From assembly GCA_942490985.1 (NCBI GenBank), contig CALNYW010000003.1, positions 620,001-684,000 of the forward strand: DNA of 64,000 bases. The letters are read 5' to 3'. This document shows positions 59,544 to 64,000 of the stretch, piece by piece. This DNA comes from Thiosocius sp942490985. Its GTDB lineage: Bacteria > Pseudomonadota > Gammaproteobacteria > Chromatiales > Chromatiaceae. Numbering within the stretch: position 1 is the stretch's first letter; each line of letters starts with the position of its first letter. Position numbers and translations under genes: made by a program. The notes beneath the pieces were generated by a model that saw nothing but the letters and a program-made list of their open reading frames with translations, ran no database searches and was not told where the DNA came from.

Positions 59544-62045
59544 GTGATGACAAATTCACGTGAGAGTCCGTCGACCTTGTCTTCAACCGATCCCGTCTTT
59601 TCCGCTTTATCGAAACACCTCGCGGAACGCACGCGCCACTTGTCGCATGCGCTAACCAACGGGGCCGGCGACTTCGTGCTGTATTGGATGCATCACGCGG
59701 TGCGTGGGCATGAGAACCCCGCGCTCGACGTCGCCCTGACCTACGCGAACCAACTTGATCTACCGGTTGTGGTTTACCAGGGTCTGGGCGGACGGCATCG
59801 CTTCAACAATGACCGTCACCACACGTTTATCTTGCAAGGTGCTCGCGACGCCCATGGTGAATTACAGGCTCGCGGCATCCGTACCGCGTTCCACCTCGCT
59901 GCCAGCACTGAAAAACCGTCGCCGCTGACAACATTGATGGCACGCGCCGCGGCGGTAGTGTTCGAAGACTTCCCCGCCCCGCCATTCCCGGCCTGGTCGA
60001 CCAGGCTCGCGAGCACCGCCTCCACGCCGGTCGTCGCCGTCGACAGCAGCTGTATCGTGCCGATGCAAAGCCAACCTCGCTGCTTCACGCGGGCCTTTGA
60101 ATTCCGGCGCCATAACGCGGCTGAGTTCGCCGCACGGGTGCCAGCTGCTTGGGAAGATGTCCAACCCCAGGCGCCGTTTTTCGATGGCGACCTCGGCTTC
60201 GACGCGCTAGACCTGAACGATGCTGACTTTGCTGAACTCTGTGCCGCATGCAACATAGACCACAGCGTGCCACCGGTACCGGACACCATCGGCGGCTCGG
60301 TCGAGGGTTACGCGCGCTGGGAGCGTTTCCGCGAAGGCGGCCTGAATCGTTATGCCCGTGAACGCAACGACGCGGCCGTTGCGTGGCCAAGGGGCGTCAG
60401 CCGCCTCTCGCCCTACCTGCATCACGGACAGGTATCCCCTTTCACGATCGCCCGCGAGGCCTGGCAAGCCGGCGGTGACGGGGCAGAAAAGTTCCTCGAC
60501 GAACTGCTGATCTGGCGTGAACTGGCCTACAATTTTTGCTTCTTCACGCCAGACCCGGAAAGTCTCGAGGCACTACCCGCCTGGGCGCGGGACACGCTGC
60601 AGGCACATGCTGACGATAAGCGACCGGCCCTGTTCGACAACGAAACGCTGGCGCGCGCGCAGACCGGCGACGAACTATGGGATCTGGCGCAAAGATCGCT
60701 GCTGGTTCACGGCGAGTTACATAACAACCTGCGTATGACCTGGGCGAAAGCGATCCCGAAATGGCGCCCCTCGCCGGCCGCTGCACTGCAAACTCTGATC
60801 GATCTCAACCATCGCTATGCGCTCGACGGCTCGGACCCGAACTCCTATGGCGGGCTGTTATGGACGCTCGGGCTATTCGACCGGCCCTTCGACGACGGCC
60901 CTGTCACCGGCAGGTTGCGGGGCCGGTCGACCCGATCACACGCCAAACGACTGGATATGGACCGTTACCAACAACGCGTCCTGCAACCCGCATCGGGCGA
61001 GCCACGGAGTATCGCCGTGATCGGCGCGGGCATCTCGGGGCTGACCGCCGCCCGAATATTGCAGGACCATGGTCACACGGTGACGGTGTTCGAAAAGTCG
61101 CGAGGCCGAGGCGGACGGGCCGCAACCCGGCGCGCGGACGACCTGCAGTTCGACCACGGTGCCCAGTACTTCACCGCGCGCAACCCGGTCTTCCGTCAAC
61201 AGGTCGAAGCCTGGCAGGAGAGCGGCGTGGTCGAACCATGGCAAGCGGGCATCGGGCGCTTGGTCAACGGCGAGATACTCGCCTCACCGGATTCGACAGA
61301 ACGCTTCGTTGCCGCACCGGGTATGAATGCATTGGGCCGGCATCTGGCGCAATCACTCGATGTGCGAACCGAGACACGGGTCGCCCCACTCCACCAGCGA
61401 GACGACCGCTGGGCGCTGCTGGACGATAATGGTGCTGTGCTGGGTTCATTCGACTTCGTGATTGTCTCAGCTCCAGCGCCGCAGGCGAGAGAGCTGCTAC
61501 AGACGGCGGCGCCGGACCTCGCCGCACAAGCCGCATTGGTGACGCCGCTGCCGACCTGGGCGGTCATGATGGCCTTTTCAGATGACCACCGCTTGCCCTA
61601 TCAGGGCCTGTTTTTCGATGCCGGCCCGCTCAGCTGGGCAGCGCAGAACAGCAGCAAACCCGGGCGCGACGGCAACACCTGGGTGCTGCACGCATCCGCA
61701 GAATGGAGCCAGGCCCACCTCGGCGCGCCCCGAGACCAGATCGCCGGACAACTCGCTGACTGGTTTTGCGAAACAACCGGGCTGGACCGATCAAGTGTTA
61801 CCCATCTCGACGGTCACAGCTGGCTGTACTCGCTGTTTGCCAACCCGCTCGATGTCGGCGCACTCTGGGACCCGGCGCTCGGGATTGGTGCCTGCGGGGA
61901 TTGGTGCCAGGGCGCCAGGGTCGAGGGCGCCTTCCTCAGCGGTCAGGCGGTCGCCGGCCGGCTGTTGGGCACGTTGGCAAAACCGGATCGCACCGGCACC
62001 GGCGCTGACGCAGCGGCTAAGCACCCTTCCAGCGTGACACCTTGA
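59544..62045 (+). CDS. class II DNA photolyase fused to renalase-like FAD oxidoreductase
   Basis: The protein has 833 residues. Residues 1-480 are a class II (plant/animal-type) deoxyribodipyrimidine photolyase: FVLYWMHHAVRGHENPALDVAL, LDELLIWRELAYNFCFF, VHGELHNNLRMTWAKAI, LDGSDPNSYGGLLWTLGLFDR. Residues 488-815 are a renalase/amine-oxidase-type flavoprotein with IAVIGAGISGLTAARIL, EKSRGRGGRAATRR and the C-terminal LSGQAVAGRLLG. Photolyase repairs UV dimers with light. The partner could supply reducing power or act independently; no function is assigned. The frame is continuous across the join (about 60960-61020) without stop or shift. Confidence 0.82.
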   Translation: MMTNSRESPSTLSSTDPVFSALSKHLAERTRHLSHALTNGAGDFVLYWMHHAVRGHENPALDVALTYANQLDLPVVVYQGLGGRHRFNNDRHHTFILQGARDAHGELQARGIRTAFHLAASTEKPSPLTTLMARAAAVVFEDFPAPPFPAWSTRLASTASTPVVAVDSSCIVPMQSQPRCFTRAFEFRRHNAAEFAARVPAAWEDVQPQAPFFDGDLGFDALDLNDADFAELCAACNIDHSVPPVPDTIGGSVEGYARWERFREGGLNRYARERNDAAVAWPRGVSRLSPYLHHGQVSPFTIAREAWQAGGDGAEKFLDELLIWRELAYNFCFFTPDPESLEALPAWARDTLQAHADDKRPALFDNETLARAQTGDELWDLAQRSLLVHGELHNNLRMTWAKAIPKWRPSPAAALQTLIDLNHRYALDGSDPNSYGGLLWTLGLFDRPFDDGPVTGRLRGRSTRSHAKRLDMDRYQQRVLQPASGEPRSIAVIGAGISGLTAARILQDHGHTVTVFEKSRGRGGRAATRRADDLQFDHGAQYFTARNPVFRQQVEAWQESGVVEPWQAGIGRLVNGEILASPDSTERFVAAPGMNALGRHLAQSLDVRTETRVAPLHQRDDRWALLDDNGAVLGSFDFVIVSAPAPQARELLQTAAPDLAAQAALVTPLPTWAVMMAFSDDHRLPYQGLFFDAGPLSWAAQNSSKPGRDGNTWVLHASAEWSQAHLGAPRDQIAGQLADWFCETTGLDRSSVTHLDGHSWLYSLFANPLDVGALWDPALGIGACGDWCQGARVEGAFLSGQAVAGRLLGTLAKPDRTGTGADAAAKHPSSVTP

Positions 62046-62100
62046 TCAGCACCACCGCGGCGACGGGGACAAGGAAGCCCAGCAGCATTGCGCTCTCCAT
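62017..62100 (-). CDS. possible tiny membrane protein (27 residues)
   Basis: An ATG at 62100 opens a 27-codon frame ending in TAG at 62017-62019. It encodes a hydrophobic helix, MLLGFLVPVAAVVLIKV, followed by a basic tail SRWKGA, the usual pattern of single-pass membrane microproteins. It overlaps the 3' end of the photolyase gene on the opposite strand. There is no clear ribosome site, so this may be chance. Confidence 0.22.
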   Translation of the reverse strand: MESAMLLGFLVPVAAVVLIKVSRWKGA

Positions 62101-62177
62101 CAACGCGCAATGACCAGAACGTCACACGCGCGTCAATGCAAGACGCAGTCGCGTGCGAGTAGTCCCTCTGTTCAGAG

Positions 62178-62468
62178 CTAGCAGTCGTCATCCTCGTCGA
62201 CCGTACCATCAGGCGCCCGATGCTGAACACGGATGAACATCATGTGCTGAATCCGCGCGAACTCTGCGTCGAGGGCCGCGTCGACAAGTCCCGCATCCAT
62301 CTGGTCGTAGATCATCACCTGCCCCCGGCGCTCGGCAGCGAGCTGATGACTGGTCGGCTTGAGCAGACGCTGCGCCTGCCAGGACATCGAATCTGCCTGG
62401 ACCTGGCCTGCGACCGAGGCGCCAATCAGAATAGCTGCGAATATGCGGTACGTTGACTTGTTGCTCAT
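62178..62468 (-). CDS. small secreted hypothetical protein
   Basis: From ATG 62468, behind a GGGGAAGG stretch, the protein has 96 residues. A signal peptide (IFAAILIGASVAGQVQA) is followed by a helical region (WQAQRLLKPTSHQLAAE, DAALDAEFARIQHMMFIRV) and an acidic tail DEDDDC ending in cysteine. No family is recognised. It stands alone on the minus strand between two unrelated genes. Confidence 0.55.
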   Translation of the reverse strand: MSNKSTYRIFAAILIGASVAGQVQADSMSWQAQRLLKPTSHQLAAERRGQVMIYDQMDAGLVDAALDAEFARIQHMMFIRVQHRAPDGTVDEDDDC

Positions 62469-62703
62469 GACCTTCCCCTTTTTTGGATTCCTTAGGCCGC
62501 CTAGTCCGCCGGCCAATCGGTCTTGCTCGTTCCCTGTCTATTGAGACGCATGCTCAACGTGTACCAGGAACTCTAGTCGGCCTGGACCGCCCAGGGGGTT
62601 GGGATATTCACCGCCACTTTGTGAATTTTTACCCGTTACTGCCTGCGTCGCTTGGCATAAGGCGAGAGGGAGGATCATTCCAGGGCAAGCCCGTCTGCGG
62701 CGC

Positions 62704-64000
62704 CTACGCCGCCTGTGTCTGCACCCGCCTAACGCGGTAAACGACGACGAGTCCGACCAGCAGATAGATCGGCAGGAAAGGGCCATTGACGGGATAGAGC
62801 GGATGCAACACCACGACCACCAATGCCAGCACGATGGCACCGGCGAACACCGCTTCCTTCTTACCGAACAACGAGGTTCGCCGGCGGTCGCTGTTCTGAA
62901 ACAGGTAGGGTGCGAACAACTTGAAGATCGCCGGGATCAACAGCAGGGTCACGCAGCCCGATACGAACAGGATCGCGGCGATCAGGTTGCCGACCGTGTT
63001 ATAGGGTACCAGCGGGGCCAACAGCAACGGCAGGAAGCCGATCGCGACGACGAGCAGGTTGCGCAGGATCGCCTGGGCGGGCTCGCGGAAGAACGCCTCG
63101 AGCGATGCCTGCCAGTCGCGGGTACGACTGTAGAGATAGCGCATGCGCACGGTGAAATGGATCGCGAAGTCGACCGCCAGACCGATCGCCAGCGCCGACA
63201 GCACCGCGACCGGCATATCGTAGGCCTTACCAGCCAGCCCCAGGATGCCGTAGATCACCAGCATCGTGATACTGAGTGGCAGCATTGCGAGGATCGCCCA
63301 CGCCACCGAGCGCAGCAGGAACAGCATGATCAGGGTGACCGCCAGGTAGCTGCCGAAGATCGAGAACACCATGCCGTTGACCATCTGCTCCTGCCAGACG
63401 ACGTTGATGTAGTTCAGCCCGAACCAGTCGGTCTCCACCGCGAACGGTGGTGGATGCTCGGCCAGGTAGTCCTCCGCTGCCCTCACCACGCGGGTCATGT
63501 CGACGTTGTCGCCGCTGTTGAGCATCAACCAGACCACGCCCTGTCGAAAGTCCGGTGTGACGAACCGCCACAGGTCCTGCGGTCGGTGACTGTTCTGATA
63601 GGCCAATAGCGCCTGGGCAACCGCGGCCGGCGAATCGGGCACGCGGTAAAAAGCCGCATCCCCACTGTGCAGCTCGCGGTTCACGGTCTTGACGAAGTCG
63701 GTGAGGGTGACGGACTTGCCGACGATTCCCGTGGTCTGCAGGTGCGCCTGCAGACCCGCCAGGTAGTCGAGGAACACGGGCTGCTTGAAGGTCTGACGAG
63801 CCTGCCGCTGTGCGTCCAGCCAGTCGAGCGCGTCGTCGAGCAGCCGCTCGTCGTCCGCACCGATATCATCGCGGTCGAAGGCCGCCTCGGCCCGTGCCTC
63901 CAGGGTGTCGAGCAGGGCCCCGAAGCCGAGCTGCGCGGCCGGCCGCTCTGTCAATGCGGCGCCCACCGGGCCTGCCGTCGGATACCGGGCCTGTAGCGCG
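62704..64000 (-). CDS. RND/MMPL-family exporter, C-terminal part
   Basis: About 432 codons are present, and the frame stays open through the window edge, reading ALQARYPTAGPVGAALTERP before the apparent GTG at 63966, so this is the 3' part of a longer gene. After a periplasmic region, the C-terminal membrane domain shows IMLFLLRSVAWAILAMLPL, the GLAVDFAIHFTVRMRYLYSR segment typical of RND helix 4-like regions, and paired helices to the end. It resembles the predicted-exporter (COG1033/MMPL) branch of the RND superfamily. The substrate is unknown. Confidence 0.78.
   Translation of the reverse strand, partial: ALQARYPTAGPVGAALTERPAAQLGFGALLDTLEARAEAAFDRDDIGADDERLLDDALDWLDAQRQARQTFKQPVFLDYLAGLQAHLQTTGIVGKSVTLTDFVKTVNRELHSGDAAFYRVPDSPAAVAQALLAYQNSHRPQDLWRFVTPDFRQGVVWLMLNSGDNVDMTRVVRAAEDYLAEHPPPFAVETDWFGLNYINVVWQEQMVNGMVFSIFGSYLAVTLIMLFLLRSVAWAILAMLPLSITMLVIYGILGLAGKAYDMPVAVLSALAIGLAVDFAIHFTVRMRYLYSRTRDWQASLEAFFREPAQAILRNLLVVAIGFLPLLLAPLVPYNTVGNLIAAILFVSGCVTLLLIPAIFKLFAPYLFQNSDRRRTSLFGKKEAVFAGAIVLALVVVVLHPLYPVNGPFLPIYLLVGLVVVYRVRRVQTQAA

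Noticed and set aside
1..64000. Mobile element, prophage, CRISPR array or tRNA/rRNA gene
   Set aside because: I found no transposase, integrase, regularly spaced repeat or recognisable RNA gene on either strand.

Overview
The window is about 60% GC and tightly packed, and almost every gene has a gammaproteobacterial character. Mrp-type Na+/H+ antiport, two Na+/phosphate cotransporter homologues, a TRAP malonate transporter and c-di-GMP signalling proteins suggest a free-living, probably marine or saline gammaproteobacterium (Chromatiales-like at a guess). I see no rRNA, tRNA, CRISPR array, insertion sequence or phage gene. The organism is inferred; the gene families are read from the translated sequence.

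Region 1 (1-12.5 kb). The 5' end of a dgcA-like racemase and a dgcN gene (D-glutamate catabolism) lie next to an unrecognised lipoprotein. A selenium block follows: senB (selenosugar synthase) is divergent from senA (selenoneine synthase) and senC (a SelD fused to an NADH-dehydrogenase-like flavoprotein). After a cardiolipin-synthase-like lipoprotein on the other strand comes a PhnDCE-type ABC transporter with a fused double permease, the best candidate for uptake of an inorganic selenium anion.

Region 2 (12.6-19.4 kb). An ATP-grasp protein and a YHS-domain lipoprotein are followed by a LysM/FecR envelope protein and a CHASE2-GGDEF-EAL membrane phosphodiesterase.

Region 3 (19.4-27.5 kb). This is a malonate operon: TRAP transporter matPQM, malonyl-CoA decarboxylase, a TauE/SafE exporter, malonyl-CoA synthetase and a hotdog thioesterase. 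A divergent GntR/FCD regulator faces two operator-like palindromes, and the operon ends in an intrinsic terminator.

Region 4 (27.5-35 kb). It holds mixed genes: an alkaline-phosphatase-superfamily membrane sulfatase, a methyltransferase, a LEA14-like lipoprotein, and a periplasmic binding protein paired with a Cache-like/PAS/GGDEF/EAL receptor.

Region 5 (35-56 kb). Phosphate and sodium genes dominate. They comprise a Na+/Pi cotransporter, a complete translationally coupled mrpABCDEFG operon, two CNNM/CorC proteins, an FHA-like metallophosphatase with a P-loop partner, PiT with its DUF47 (PhoU-like) protein, and a second Na+/Pi cotransporter. Arrays of 7-mers at exact 11-bp spacing that look like PHO boxes precede the DUF47-PiT genes (52148-52187) and a small coiled-coil gene (37116-37144), with a weaker one before the first cotransporter. 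Each Na+/Pi cotransporter is followed by a small basic coiled-coil protein, and the two small proteins resemble each other.

Region 6 (55.8-64 kb). It contains a VTT-domain/disulfide-reductase fusion, a secreted amidohydrolase-like protein, a class II photolyase fused to a renalase-like flavoprotein, small hypothetical proteins, and the C-terminal part of an RND/MMPL exporter that runs off the window.
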